A stretch of DNA of 64,000 nucleotides from an uncultured Verrucomicrobiota bacterium (GTDB taxonomy: Bacteria > Verrucomicrobiota > Verrucomicrobiia > Opitutales > Opitutaceae): contig CAIUGM010000040.1 of assembly GCA_903898675.1 (NCBI GenBank), forward strand, positions 62,001 to 126,000, written 5' to 3'. This document shows, piece after piece, positions 13,980 to 22,433 of the stretch (position 1 is the first letter of the stretch; every line of letters begins with the position of its first letter). The notes beneath the pieces were generated by a model that was not told the DNA's origin, made no database searches, and worked only from the letters and a program-made list of their open reading frames with translations. The position numbers were made by a program, and so were the translations under genes.

Positions 13980-15230
13980 TTATTCGTAGCGGAGGGCCAC
14001 CACCGGATCGAGGCGGGAGGCGCCCCAGGCCGGCGCGAAGCCGGAGACGATGCCGGTGACAATGGAAACCATCATGCTGACCACCACGAGGTCCGGGGAA
14101 AATTCGACGGGAAAATTCGGCGCCCCGGAGCGCACCACGGCAAACAGGCTGTACGCCACGATCATGCCGACGACCCCGCCGATCAGGCAGATGCTGACCG
14201 CCTCGATGAGGAACTGCAGCAGGATGCTCAGCCGCCGCGCGCCGAGCGCCTTGCGGGTGCCGATTTCCTTCGTCCGCTCCTTCACGCTCACGAAGGTGAT
14301 GTTCATGATGCCGATGGCGCCGACGAAGAGTGAAAGCCCGGTGATGAAGAGGCCGGCGAACGCGATGCCCTTCTTGATGGGATCAAGCTGGGCCCGGATC
14401 GCCTCCTGCTCGTTGATCGAGAAATTATCGCGCTCGCCCGGCAGTTGCCCGCGGGCCCGGCGCATGGCCCCGGCCAGCTCTTCCTTGGCCTCGGTCATCC
14501 TCGTCTTGTCGCGCACCTTGACCCGCAGCTCGGCATTCTGCTTCGTGCTGAAATATTTCGAGAAGGCCGCCAGCGGCAGCACCGCCTGGTTGTCGAAGCT
14601 GAACAAGCCGAGGAACTCGCCCTGCTTGGCGAACACCCCGACCACGCGGAACGGATGGCCGTCGATATAGACCGTCTGATCGATGATCGAGCGCGTGGGG
14701 GAAAGGGCGTCGGCCACGTCGCAGCCCAGCACGCACACGGCGGTGCCGGCCGTGGACTCGGAGTCGTTGAACAGCCGGCCCTCCCGGTAGTCGGCGGCGG
14801 ACAGCTTCGCGTAATCCGCGCTGGTGCCGATGGTGTAGACATTGCTCACCCGGGCGTCGCCCACCTTGATGGTGCTGCCGCGGCCGGACACCGGCACGGC
14901 GACCTCGAGGAGGGAATTGGGCGTGTTGCCGATGATCCGGTTGATCTCGTCGGCATTGCGTGTCTTGATCACCGGCCGGTTGGCGTAGTTCCACCAATCC
15001 TCGACCGGGCCCCACGGCCATTTCTGGATGTAGAGGACGTCGTCGCCCAGCAAGGCCAGGCTGTTTTGGAAACCGGTGTCGATGCCGCGGATGGCCGTGC
15101 CCATCAGTGTGACGGCCACGATGCCTATAATGACCCCGAGCGCCGTGAGCAGCGAACGCATCTTGTTCGCGCGGATCTGCGTCCACGCGATGCGGAAGCT
15201 TTCCGTGAACTCATAGAGCAGGCGTTTCAT
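13980..15230 (-). CDS. MacB-like ABC transporter permease (proximal)
   Basis: A 416-aa paralogue of the downstream permease: N-terminal helix with MRSLLTALGVIIGIVAVTLMG, a periplasmic domain of about 230 residues, three C-terminal helices and the coupling loop VKERTKEIGTRKALGARR; it ends DPVVALRYE. The start codon overlaps the stop of the preceding four-helix-bundle gene by one base (TAATG). If that inserted cassette were removed, the permease would follow the ATPase gene within a few bases, which is the usual arrangement. Confidence 0.88.
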   Translation of the reverse strand: MKRLLYEFTESFRIAWTQIRANKMRSLLTALGVIIGIVAVTLMGTAIRGIDTGFQNSLALLGDDVLYIQKWPWGPVEDWWNYANRPVIKTRNADEINRIIGNTPNSLLEVAVPVSGRGSTIKVGDARVSNVYTIGTSADYAKLSAADYREGRLFNDSESTAGTAVCVLGCDVADALSPTRSIIDQTVYIDGHPFRVVGVFAKQGEFLGLFSFDNQAVLPLAAFSKYFSTKQNAELRVKVRDKTRMTEAKEELAGAMRRARGQLPGERDNFSINEQEAIRAQLDPIKKGIAFAGLFITGLSLFVGAIGIMNITFVSVKERTKEIGTRKALGARRLSILLQFLIEAVSICLIGGVVGMIVAYSLFAVVRSGAPNFPVEFSPDLVVVSMMVSIVTGIVSGFAPAWGASRLDPVVALRYE

Positions 15231-15613
15231 TAGGATTTTCGAGTTTGGATTCTCGATTCTCGATTATTGGCCAGGAGCGTTTTGCGGGAAGCGACCATGA
15301 TCGCAGTCAGTTCATCCGCCTCCTTCAGCAGCGGGGAAACCTTATCCGCCGGCATCAAGCCGTGATCGACGGTAAGCTCCATCCAGAAACATGATTCGTC
15401 CGCCTCTTCCTCGACGACCGAATTCTTTGAAATCATCTCCGCTGTGGAACGCGAGCGACAGGCCGCCCGGTAATTGGCCCCGACCGAAGTACCCGATCTT
15501 CCCAGCTGATTGGCGAGGACGCGCCCGGAGCGCGTTTCGGGTAAAGCATCGATCAACTTCAGCACACGCAGTGCAAAAGTCTTCGTCCTTTGCTTGAGGT
15601 CTTTCTCCGTCAT
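15230..15613 (-). CDS. Four-helix bundle protein (S23/Avd-like family)
   Basis: A 127-aa protein of the four-helix bundle family that includes proteins encoded in 23S rRNA intervening sequences and the Avd accessory protein of diversity-generating retroelements. Characteristic features: LANQLGRSGTSVGANYRAA (about 34-52), the acidic helix VVEEEADESCFWMEL (about 68-82), and a final helix with ADELTAIMVASRKTLL. No reverse transcriptase is present nearby. Its last residues (SRIQTRKS) are encoded by one arm of an inverted repeat, and the other arm abuts its start codon, so gene plus arms form a cassette of about 420 bp. The cassette lies exactly between the ATPase gene (stop at 15653) and the permease gene. 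Function unknown; a role as cargo of a small mobile element is inference. Confidence 0.85.
   Translation of the reverse strand: MTEKDLKQRTKTFALRVLKLIDALPETRSGRVLANQLGRSGTSVGANYRAACRSRSTAEMISKNSVVEEEADESCFWMELTVDHGLMPADKVSPLLKEADELTAIMVASRKTLLANNRESRIQTRKS
15235..15266. repeat. Inverted-repeat arm, 3' side of the four-helix-bundle cassette
   Basis: Built from TCGA/GATT units (TTTGGATTCTCGATT core). It is the reverse complement of 15617-15649 with about 29 of 33 positions matching, and it encodes the C-terminal tail of the four-helix-bundle protein. Confidence 0.85.
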
Positions 15614-15616
15614 GGT

Positions 15617-15649
15617 GAAATCGAAAATCGAGAATCCAAAATCGAAAAT
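15617..15649. repeat. Inverted-repeat arm, 5' side of the four-helix-bundle cassette
   Basis: Partner of 15235-15266 (AATCGAGAATCCAAA core). It fits in the 39 bp between the ATPase stop codon and the cassette gene's start. The AT-rich, simple-sequence composition is unlike the surrounding genes. Confidence 0.85.
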
Positions 15650-15652
15650 GTC

Positions 15653-16408
15653 TCAGGCTTGGCGGGCGTCGCTCTCGATCAGGCCGTCGCGCAGGCGGAC
15701 CACGCGGCGGGCGTGGCGGGCGATGTCCTCCTCGTGGGTGACGACGATGATGGTGTTGCCCTGCTCGTAGAGATCCTCGAGGAGCTGCATGATTTCCTCG
15801 CCGGTGCGGCTGTCGAGATTGCCGGTGGGCTCGTCGGCGAGGATGATGGAAGGCCGGTTGACCAGGGCGCGGGCGATGGCGACGCGCTGCCGCTGTCCGC
15901 CGGAAAGCTCGTTGGGCTTGTGCATCATCCGCTCGCCCAGGCCGACGTCGCGCAGGGCCTGCTCGGCGCGCTCGCGGCGGATGCCGGGGGACAGGCCCGC
16001 GTAGATCAGGGGCAGCTCGACATTGGCCAGCGAGGTCGAGCGCGGCAGCAGGTTGAAGGTCTGGAAAACGAAGCCGATCTCGCGGTTGCGGATGTCGGCC
16101 AGCTCGTCGTCCGTCATGGTCGAGACATTCTTGCCGCTGAAGTGGTACTTGCCGCTCGTGGGCGTATCGAGGCAGCCGAGCATGTTCATCAGGGTCGACT
16201 TGCCGCTGCCGGACGGACCCATGATCGCGAGGTATTCATTGCGGCTGACATTCAGGCTGACCCCGCGCAGGGCATGCACGATCTCCTCGCCCATCTTGTA
16301 GAGCTTGGTGACGTTCTCGATCTCGATGACGACCGCCCCGGGCGGGCGATAGTTGCGCGAGATGGCGGCCCGTTCGGCTTGGCCTGGGCTGGCGGAAGGT
16401 GCGGTCAT
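15653..16408 (-). CDS. ABC transporter ATP-binding protein (MacB/LolD type)
   Basis: A 251-aa ATPase: an N-terminal extension of about 28 residues, Walker [10 protein letters not shown] (about 65-73), Q-loop FQTFNLL, signature [15 protein letters not shown], Walker [13 protein letters not shown] and H-loop VVTHEED. This set is typical of the MacB/LolD/FtsE clade that pairs with FtsX-type permeases. The gene lies 20 bp downstream of the MacA-like adaptor. It is separated from its permeases only by the four-helix-bundle cassette. Confidence 0.9.
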   Translation of the reverse strand: MTAPSASPGQAERAAISRNYRPPGAVVIEIENVTKLYKMGEEIVHALRGVSLNVSRNEYLAIMGPSGSGKSTLMNMLGCLDTPTSGKYHFSGKNVSTMTDDELADIRNREIGFVFQTFNLLPRSTSLANVELPLIYAGLSPGIRRERAEQALRDVGLGERMMHKPNELSGGQRQRVAIARALVNRPSIILADEPTGNLDSRTGEEIMQLLEDLYEQGNTIIVVTHEEDIARHARRVVRLRDGLIESDARQA

Positions 16409-16428
16409 GGCGGGAATTGCCTCGGGGG

Positions 16429-17808
16429 TTACTTCTTCTCTTCCGGCTTCCCGTGCTCGATCTGGACCTTGGCGCCGTCCTTGAGGATCCGGCTGATGGC
16501 GGCGTAGCTGCCCGAGACCACCTCGTCGCCGGCCTTGATGCCGCTCTTGACCTCGATGTGGGTGTTGTCGGCGATGCCGGTTTCCACCGGGACCATGGCG
16601 ACCGTGTCGCCATGCTTGACGAAGACGACGCGGCGCAGCTGGTCGCGGTTGCGGCGGGCCTCCTGCTTCTCCGCGGCGACCTCGAGATCGTTGCCCGAGC
16701 GCTCCTTGGCCTCCTTGGCCTTCTGCTGCTGAAGTTGCTCGGAGGTCTTGCCGCCGTCGGCCCGGACCGTGACGCTTTGCACGGGAATCGCGACCACGTT
16801 GGTGACCGTCTCCGTCTCGACGTCGACCGTGGCGCTCATGCCGGGACGCAGGGCGCCGTCCGGGTCGGTGATGCGGATCTTGACGAGGAAATTGGTGACT
16901 TCGTCCGACGCGGAGGCGGCCAGCGAGGCCGAGCCGCTGCCGGTGGCCCCGGTGCTGAGCGCGGAGCTGCTGATCTCACGCACCTTGCCCTCAAACTTGC
17001 GGCCGGGGAATGCGTCCACGGTGACGACCGTGTGATCGCCCACCTTGACGTTGACGATATCGTTCTCGTTGACCTTCACCCGCACTTCCATCGCGGTCAG
17101 GTCGGCAATGCGCATGATCTCGGTGCCGGCAAACTGGTTGGTGCCAACGACACGCTCGCCCACCTCGCTCTCCAGGGCACTGATCGTACCATCCATCGGG
17201 GCATAGATGGTCGTCTTGCTCAGGAGGTCGCGGGACTGGCTCAGGTAACCCTCGGTACTGCGGATCTGGGCGATGGAGTTGTCGTAGTTGGCCTGCGCCA
17301 CGTCCAGGGCGGTCTTGGTGACCGAGTAGTCGGAGTCGGAAACGAGTTTCTTCGCGAAAAGATCATCGGCGCGCTTCAAGTCGTCCTGGGCCTTGAGGAG
17401 CTGGGCCTTGCTCTGGACGGAAACCGCCTTGATGCCGACGAGGGCCGCCTCCTGCTGGTCGACCTGGGCCTTGTAGTAGTCGGGCTTGATGCTGACGATC
17501 ATCTCGCCCTTTTTGACCAGACCGCCCTCCTTGATGGGCAGGGCGATGATTTCACCGGCGACCTCGGGCGAAATCTTGACCTCGATCTCGGGCTGGACCT
17601 TGCCGGTCGCGGTCACGAGATGGGTGATCGACTTGGTGACGGCCTTTTCCACCGTCACCATCTGGCCGCGGTCCTTGTTCTTGGAGGAAGCGATGACAAC
17701 CCCGATGACGGCGACGAGCACCAGGGTGGAGAGCACGATGATCATCGTGCGCTTGGATTTCTTTTTCTGGGGCTTGGCCGGGGCCGGTTGGGTGGTGGGG
17801 GCGGACAT
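16429..17808 (-). CDS. MacA-like periplasmic adaptor (HlyD/RND family)
   Basis: A 459-aa membrane-fusion protein. A lysine-rich cytoplasmic N-terminus (KPQKKKSKR) is followed by a signal-anchor helix (about 20-42), the lipoyl half-motif ([19 protein letters not shown]), an alpha-helical hairpin (about 105-190), the second lipoyl half ([19 protein letters not shown]) and beta-barrel and membrane-proximal domains. A charged insertion rich in Lys, Glu and Gln (about 360-395) lies before the last domain. It bridges the inner-membrane permease to a TolC-type outer-membrane channel, none of which is encoded in this operon. First gene of the operon. Confidence 0.88.
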   Translation of the reverse strand: MSAPTTQPAPAKPQKKKSKRTMIIVLSTLVLVAVIGVVIASSKNKDRGQMVTVEKAVTKSITHLVTATGKVQPEIEVKISPEVAGEIIALPIKEGGLVKKGEMIVSIKPDYYKAQVDQQEAALVGIKAVSVQSKAQLLKAQDDLKRADDLFAKKLVSDSDYSVTKTALDVAQANYDNSIAQIRSTEGYLSQSRDLLSKTTIYAPMDGTISALESEVGERVVGTNQFAGTEIMRIADLTAMEVRVKVNENDIVNVKVGDHTVVTVDAFPGRKFEGKVREISSSALSTGATGSGSASLAASASDEVTNFLVKIRITDPDGALRPGMSATVDVETETVTNVVAIPVQSVTVRADGGKTSEQLQQQKAKEAKERSGNDLEVAAEKQEARRNRDQLRRVVFVKHGDTVAMVPVETGIADNTHIEVKSGIKAGDEVVSGSYAAISRILKDGAKVQIEHGKPEEKK

Positions 17809-18164
17809 AGTGGGACAGTTGTTCGGATAGATTTGGTTGAAAGACCTCAGGTTGGCCAGCGTTTAGCAAACGTCCCCCGCCGCGGGCGTAAAACACAGAG
17901 GGGCCCCGATGGGCCCCCCTGCAACACAACTGATAACTACGAACGAGCGTAGTGCTACAGTGGCCGGGACATTTGAAAATACCTGTGCGACGGAATGGGA
18001 TATTCCCACGACGAAGCACCCCGCGGGAGGGGTGAAGCGGTCAGCGGTGCGGGGCTGGCTGGGCATGGGCGAATAACACCCGATTAAACCCCGAAGTTGC
18101 AGTCAGTTTTGATGAACGGCTGCCTGACCCGGATGAGTGGCGGCGCCGGGCCCCGCCAGCCGCC
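17809..18164. other. 356-bp intergenic region upstream of the adaptor operon
   Basis: No gene is supported here. It holds the presumed promoter of the minus-strand adaptor-ATPase-permease operon, a GC hairpin at 17900-17917 (GGGGCCC, CGAT loop, GGGCCCC) about 90 bp upstream of the adaptor start, and a palindrome at 17996-18008. Base composition is mixed, with an AT-richer patch at about 17925-18000. Confidence 0.5.
17996..18008. promoter_or_regulatory. Operator-like palindrome TGGGATATTCCCA
   Basis: A perfect 13-bp palindrome in the intergenic region about 190 bp upstream of the adaptor gene. Its symmetry and AT centre suit a dimeric regulator site; no regulator gene is adjacent, so this is tentative. 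Confidence 0.3.
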
Positions 18165-18917
18165 TCAGCGGCGGGCGTCGTCACCGGGTCGCTCGCACAC
18201 CAGGGCCGCGCCGACGATGCCGGCATCATTGTACATCTGCGCCGGAATCACCCGGGCGCGGGTCTTCAGGTACTTGAACCACTTCTCGGACTTCTTGCTC
18301 ACGCCGCCACCGATGATGATCAGTTCGGGCGAGAACACCCGTTCCATGACGGCCAGGTAAACATTCACCCGCTTGGCCCATTGCGACCAGGAAAGGTCGA
18401 GGCGCTGACGGACCGCGGCGGAGGCGTACCGCTCGAAGGGTTTGCCACACCACGGCACATGGCCGAGTTCAACCCGGGGAAAGAGTTGGCCGCGGTAGAA
18501 CAGGGCCGAGCCGATGCCGGTGCCAAAAGTCAGCATCAGCACCGAACCCTGTTCGCCCCGCCCGGCGCCGAATTTCATTTCCGCCAGGCCGGCGCAATCC
18601 GCGTCATTGAAGAGCGTGACCTTGCAACCGCTGGCCCGGCTGAAGAGTGCGACCCCGTCCTTGTTCTCCCAATTGGAGCCGAGATTGCCGACCGCCCCGA
18701 TCCTGTTGCCCAGGATGATGCCGGGAAAGCCGATGCCGATCGGCCCGGTCCAGTTGAAGTGGCGGACGATCTCCTTGACGGCCGCAAGGCCCTGCGCGGT
18801 GGGACACGGGGCGTCCACTTCCACACGATGACGCTCCGCCAGCAGCCGGCCGGTCTTGGTTTCCACGGGCGCGCCCTTGAACGCCGACCCACCGATGTCG
18901 ATGCCGAGAACTTTCAT
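18165..18917 (-). CDS. ppgK: Polyphosphate glucokinase (ROK family)
   Basis: A 250-aa ROK-fold sugar kinase. The phosphate-binding loop is GIDIGGSAFKGA (residues 5-16), followed by GFPG, the sugar-binding/catalytic FNDADCAGLAEM segment, the second phosphate motif TFGTGIGSALF, ELGHVPW, and a C-terminal IIIGGGVSKKSEKW helix. The length and the ELGHVPW.GK.FE.YAS pattern match polyphosphate-dependent glucokinases, which phosphorylate glucose with polyP (sometimes also ATP). The zinc-binding CxCGxxGC motif of many ROK proteins is absent, as expected for this group. It lies 65 bp downstream of the SlyD-like gene and may be transcribed with the ABC operon. Confidence 0.85.
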   Translation of the reverse strand: MKVLGIDIGGSAFKGAPVETKTGRLLAERHRVEVDAPCPTAQGLAAVKEIVRHFNWTGPIGIGFPGIILGNRIGAVGNLGSNWENKDGVALFSRASGCKVTLFNDADCAGLAEMKFGAGRGEQGSVLMLTFGTGIGSALFYRGQLFPRVELGHVPWCGKPFERYASAAVRQRLDLSWSQWAKRVNVYLAVMERVFSPELIIIGGGVSKKSEKWFKYLKTRARVIPAQMYNDAGIVGAALVCERPGDDARR

Positions 18918-18982
18918 AATTGGCCCGCCAACGTATGGCGCGGGTGCGCGGTGGCAATCCCATGAATCATACTTTGCCTGAT

Positions 18983-19423
18983 TTATGCCTGGGTCAGCTC
19001 CCCGGCGGTGGCGGACCGTACCGCCACCAACTCGACGTCGAAATGCAGTTCCTGCCCCGCCAGCGGGTGGTTGGCATCGAGGAGGATGTCTTCCCCCTCA
19101 ATGGCCACGACCGTGACCACCGGGGCATGGCGGTCCGGCTCGGTCTGGAACTGCTCCCCCACCCTGATTTCCTGCACCGGCAGCCGGGCGCGGGGTACTT
19201 TCTGGACCAGATCCGGGTCGCGCGGCCCGTACGCCCGCTCCGGCGGCACCACGACAGTAGCCTTTTGTCCCGCCGTCATCTGCAGGAGTTGCGCCTCCAG
19301 GCCCTCGATGATCTGCCCGGCTCCCTCAACGCAGGTCATGGGCGGGGCCCCCACGGAAGTATCGAGGACGCGGCCGCGGTCGTCCTTGAGGGTATAGTGA
19401 AAAGTGAGGTGGCGGGGGTTCAT
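18983..19423 (-). CDS. FKBP-type peptidyl-prolyl isomerase (SlyD-like)
   Basis: A 146-aa cytoplasmic isomerase. The split FKBP domain carries an inserted chaperone (IF) domain: YTLKDDRGRVLDTS at the start, GAGQIIEGLEAQL, AYGPRDPDLVQKVPR, then the IF loop and the closing DANHPLAGQELHFDVELV motif typical of SlyD. The histidine/cysteine-rich metal-binding tail of E. coli SlyD is missing; the C-terminus is short and ends GELTQA. Its ATG overlaps the stop of the large ABC permease by 4 bp, so the two are translationally coupled. Confidence 0.88.
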   Translation of the reverse strand: MNPRHLTFHYTLKDDRGRVLDTSVGAPPMTCVEGAGQIIEGLEAQLLQMTAGQKATVVVPPERAYGPRDPDLVQKVPRARLPVQEIRVGEQFQTEPDRHAPVVTVVAIEGEDILLDANHPLAGQELHFDVELVAVRSATAGELTQA

Positions 19424-21951
19424 GTCTCCTGACGCAGGACTTCGAGCGGCGGATAGTCACAGATGCCGCGATTCGACAGCAAGCCCGTCGTGGCCGTCAT
19501 CAGGCTGACGGCGGCCCACCCGCCGAGCAGCACCCAGCCGGACGGCACCGTCCATTTCACATCGAAGACAAAGTAGGCCAGCCCCCAGTTGGCCCCCACC
19601 GCTAGCACCGCGCCGACCGCCGCCCCGAGGGTCCCGAGGGCGAGGTATTCGGCGAGCATGATGCGGTTCACCTGCGCCTTGGTGGCGCCGAGCGTGCGCA
19701 GCAGCACGCTCTCGCGCACGCGCTGGTGCCGGCCGATCAGGACGGCGCCGGCGAGGACGATCACCCCCGTCACGACGGTGAACAGGGCGAGAAACTCGAC
19801 CACGAACGATGCCTTGGAATAAACACTGTCGATCGCCTGCATGATGATCGCCAGGTCGAGCGCCGAGACATTCGGCAGTTCGCGGACCACGGCCTGCTGC
19901 ACCCGGGCGGATTGCTCCGCCGAGGCCACGCGCAACGCCATCACGTGGAACTTCGGGGCGTCCTCCAGCACGCCCTCCGGGAAGACCACGAAGAAATTCG
20001 GCTGCATCCGGCGCCAGTCCACCTGCCGCAGGCTGCCGACGAAGGTCTTCACCGGCACCCCCTGCACATCGAAGACGATCTCGTCGCCCACCTTGACCTG
20101 CAGGTCGCGCGCCAGGCCCTCCTCGAGGGAGATCGGCACCCGCTCGGCGCCAGTGGCGGCGTGGCCCTCGAATTTGCCCGCGACAATTTTCTCGGTGTCG
20201 CTCAGCGCGCCACGGAAAGTGGAACGGTACTCGCGGCGGAGCGTCCACGCCGGCAGCCGGGAGTGGCCCTCCTTCAAAAGCTCGGCCACGTCCTGCCCCT
20301 TGAGCGAGGTGATGCGCATCGTCACGATGGCGGCCTCCTGCAGCACCGGTGCCCCGTTTTGCGCGAGCAGTTTCGTGAGCGGCTCGACCTGGTCGTCCTG
20401 GATGTCGAAGAGCATCAGGTTCGGCCGGCCCTCGGCGCCCACCACCCGCAGCTGGCCGAGCAGGGTGTCCCGCGACAGGTACAGCGTCATCATCAGGAAA
20501 GTCCCCATGCCCAGCGACACCAGCAGCAGCAGCGTGCGGTTGTTCGGCCGGTGCAGGTTGGCCACGCCCTGGCGCCACGCATAGGGCAGACGGCGCGGGG
20601 TGAACCTCCGGGCCAGCCACGAGATCAGGGCGGCGGTCGCCGCCAGCACCCCGAAGGCCAGGATCAGCGCGGTGCCAAAACCCACGCCCCACTGCCAGCG
20701 GCCGGTCTGCCAGATGGCGAAGGCATAGATCACGGCCCCGATCACCCCGAGCAGCGCGAACTGCGCGCCATCCCGCTTCCGGCTCGAGTCCACGACAAAG
20801 GCGGAGCGCAGGGTCAGGAGCGGCGAGACGCGCCGGACTTCCAGCAGGGGCAGCAGGGCGAACAGCACGCTCACGACCAGGCCCGAGCCCACGCCGCGCA
20901 GGAGGGCCCACCACGAAACGGAAAACTCAAAGGCGAAGGGCAGGAAATCCTTCAGCAAGGCTGGCAGCACCAGCTGCACGGCGAGGCCCAGCAGGGCGCC
21001 GAGGCTGGCGCCGATCAAGCCGAGGCCGACGCCTTGGATCAGGTAAATGGCAAAGCCCGTGCGCGCCGAGGCCCCGAGGCAGCGCAGGACGGCGATGGTC
21101 GGCACCTTCTGCCGGATGTGCGCCTGGATCGCGCTGGCGACCCCGGTGGCGCCAAGGAACAGGGAGGCGAAACCAACCAGGCTGAGGAAGGAGTTCACGT
21201 TGCGGATCGACTGCCCGAGTTCCCGCTTGCGCTCCTCGACCGTGTCAAAGCTCAGCCGCAGATCCTTGAAGCGGTCGCGCATGTCGGCGACAAGTTTCTC
21301 GACGTCCACGGTCTTCGGAAACTTGAAGTACACCCGGTGCCGCGAAATGCTGCCCGCCTTCAACAGGCCCGTCTCGGTCACGGCCGCCAGCGGGATGAAC
21401 ACGCGCGGTGCGAGCGTCGCCACCGCCGCGGTTTCCCCGGGGACTTCCTTGAGGCTGCCGGCGAGGGTGAATTCCGCGCTGCCGAGCTTGATCCTGTCCC
21501 CGGGCTTGAGGCCGAACTGCACCATCAAGGTGTCCTCGAGGACCGCCGTGAACCCGGTGGCCAGCTGGGCGCGGGCCCCGGCGGGCACGGTCACGAAATT
21601 GCCGTAGAACGGAAACCCGCCCGCGAGGGCCCGGACCTGCACGAGGCGCGTCCGGCCGAGCGCGCCCGGCACGACCAGCATGGAGTTGAAGCTCACCTCC
21701 TGGGACTGTTCCCCGCCGAGGCCGCTGACGAATTTCTCGGCGGCACCGTCAAGCTTGGCCCGGGAGGAAACGACCAAGTCGGCGCCGAGGAGGGTCTTGG
21801 TCTGCTCCTCGATGGCCAGCCGGAGATTGTCGCGCAGCGACCCCACCGCGACGAGGGCCGCAACGCCGAGGACAATCGCCAGGGAGAACAGCAGCAACCG
21901 CCGCCGGCTCGCCCGGGTGTCCCGCCAGGCCATTTTTAAGATGAAGTTCAT
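19420..21951 (-). CDS. Large FtsX-type ABC transporter permease (YbbP-like)
   Basis: An 843-aa permease with two FtsX modules: an N-terminal helix (WRDTRASRRRLLLFSLAIVLGVAALVAVGS), a periplasmic domain, three helices (about 255-390), a middle pair of helices, a second periplasmic domain (about 500-710) and three final helices with GATKAQVNRIMLAEY. The length and duplicated layout match YbbP-like permeases that partner with YbbA-type ATPases, often beside an esterase of the TesA family. Here both an ATPase and a TesA-like esterase lie immediately upstream. The ATG at 21951 is preferred because the nine extra residues upstream come from the neighbouring repeat arm. Substrate unknown. Confidence 0.88.
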   Translation of the reverse strand: MNFILKMAWRDTRASRRRLLLFSLAIVLGVAALVAVGSLRDNLRLAIEEQTKTLLGADLVVSSRAKLDGAAEKFVSGLGGEQSQEVSFNSMLVVPGALGRTRLVQVRALAGGFPFYGNFVTVPAGARAQLATGFTAVLEDTLMVQFGLKPGDRIKLGSAEFTLAGSLKEVPGETAAVATLAPRVFIPLAAVTETGLLKAGSISRHRVYFKFPKTVDVEKLVADMRDRFKDLRLSFDTVEERKRELGQSIRNVNSFLSLVGFASLFLGATGVASAIQAHIRQKVPTIAVLRCLGASARTGFAIYLIQGVGLGLIGASLGALLGLAVQLVLPALLKDFLPFAFEFSVSWWALLRGVGSGLVVSVLFALLPLLEVRRVSPLLTLRSAFVVDSSRKRDGAQFALLGVIGAVIYAFAIWQTGRWQWGVGFGTALILAFGVLAATAALISWLARRFTPRRLPYAWRQGVANLHRPNNRTLLLLVSLGMGTFLMMTLYLSRDTLLGQLRVVGAEGRPNLMLFDIQDDQVEPLTKLLAQNGAPVLQEAAIVTMRITSLKGQDVAELLKEGHSRLPAWTLRREYRSTFRGALSDTEKIVAGKFEGHAATGAERVPISLEEGLARDLQVKVGDEIVFDVQGVPVKTFVGSLRQVDWRRMQPNFFVVFPEGVLEDAPKFHVMALRVASAEQSARVQQAVVRELPNVSALDLAIIMQAIDSVYSKASFVVEFLALFTVVTGVIVLAGAVLIGRHQRVRESVLLRTLGATKAQVNRIMLAEYLALGTLGAAVGAVLAVGANWGLAYFVFDVKWTVPSGWVLLGGWAAVSLMTATTGLLSNRGICDYPPLEVLRQET

Positions 21952-21954
21952 GAG

Positions 21955-21984
21955 GGGCCCACGGAATACACGGAACACACGGAA
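21955..21984. repeat. Inverted-repeat arm, 3' side of the GxxExxY cassette
   Basis: A 30-bp arm (GGGCCCACGGAAT start, then CACGGAA-type units) starting 4 bp from the permease start codon. It matches the reverse complement of 22380-22409 at 28 of 30 positions. Confidence 0.9.
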
Positions 21985-21990
21985 AAAAAC

Positions 21991-22368
21991 TCAGAGAACA
22001 AAGCGCTCATGTTCGACTTTGGGGTAATGCCCAAGATTAACCAGCAACGCTACCCTCAGGCCGGTGGCATTAAGATAATTCTGCACTTGGGCACGATGCT
22101 CATCCGTCAAGACCGAGACCGCCTTGAGCTCAACCAATACCTTGTCATAGCATATAAAGTCGGCCTCGTAGGACTTTTTTAAGGTACGGCCCTTGTAGGT
22201 CAGCGAAAGCGGCACCAGCGGTTTTGCCGGGATACCCTGGAGATCAAATTCTATCTCCAGGCTTTCCTGATAGACTGCCTCGAGAAAGCCACAGCCTTTC
22301 TCCTTATAGACTTCAAAGCAGGCCCCAATGATGGCGTAGGTTTCATCTTCATGGATTAATTTATTCAT
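21991..22368 (-). CDS. GxxExxY protein (PD-(D/E)XK nuclease-like fold)
   Basis: A 125-aa protein with the family-defining motif GFLEAVYQESL (GxxExxY, about 28-38), an N-terminal IIGACFEVYKEKG helix, and a nuclease-type core ADFICYDKVLVELKAV (about 69-84) with the D...ExK arrangement of PD-(D/E)XK enzymes, followed by QVQNYLNATG and the closing HERFVL. The family is assigned to the PD-(D/E)XK superfamily; its cellular role is unknown. The gene sits inside an inverted-repeat cassette of 455 bp placed between the ATPase and permease genes of an ABC operon, in the operon's orientation. GC content is clearly below that of its neighbours, which fits recent acquisition. Confidence 0.9.
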   Translation of the reverse strand: MNKLIHEDETYAIIGACFEVYKEKGCGFLEAVYQESLEIEFDLQGIPAKPLVPLSLTYKGRTLKKSYEADFICYDKVLVELKAVSVLTDEHRAQVQNYLNATGLRVALLVNLGHYPKVEHERFVL

Positions 22369-22379
22369 GGGTCGTTCCC

Positions 22380-22409
22380 TTCCGTGTGTTCAGTGTGTTC
22401 CGTGGGCCC
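22380..22409. repeat. Inverted-repeat arm, 5' side of the GxxExxY cassette
   Basis: Partner of 21955-21984 (TTCCGTGTGTTC units ending CGTGGGCCC). It lies between the ATPase stop (22434) and the cassette gene start (22368). A related solo copy is at 45825-45856. Confidence 0.9.
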
Positions 22410-22433
22410 ATTGTAGATTGTTGGTTTGGCTGA

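Noticed and set aside
15230-15613. Diversity-generating retroelement (Avd-like protein)
   Set aside because: No reverse transcriptase and no template/variable repeat pair nearby; the four-helix-bundle family has many members outside such elements.
19726-21939. 737-residue plus-strand open frame opposite the large permease
   Set aside because: Translation is His/Gln/Arg/Gly-rich without any motif; the minus strand encodes a convincing FtsX permease.
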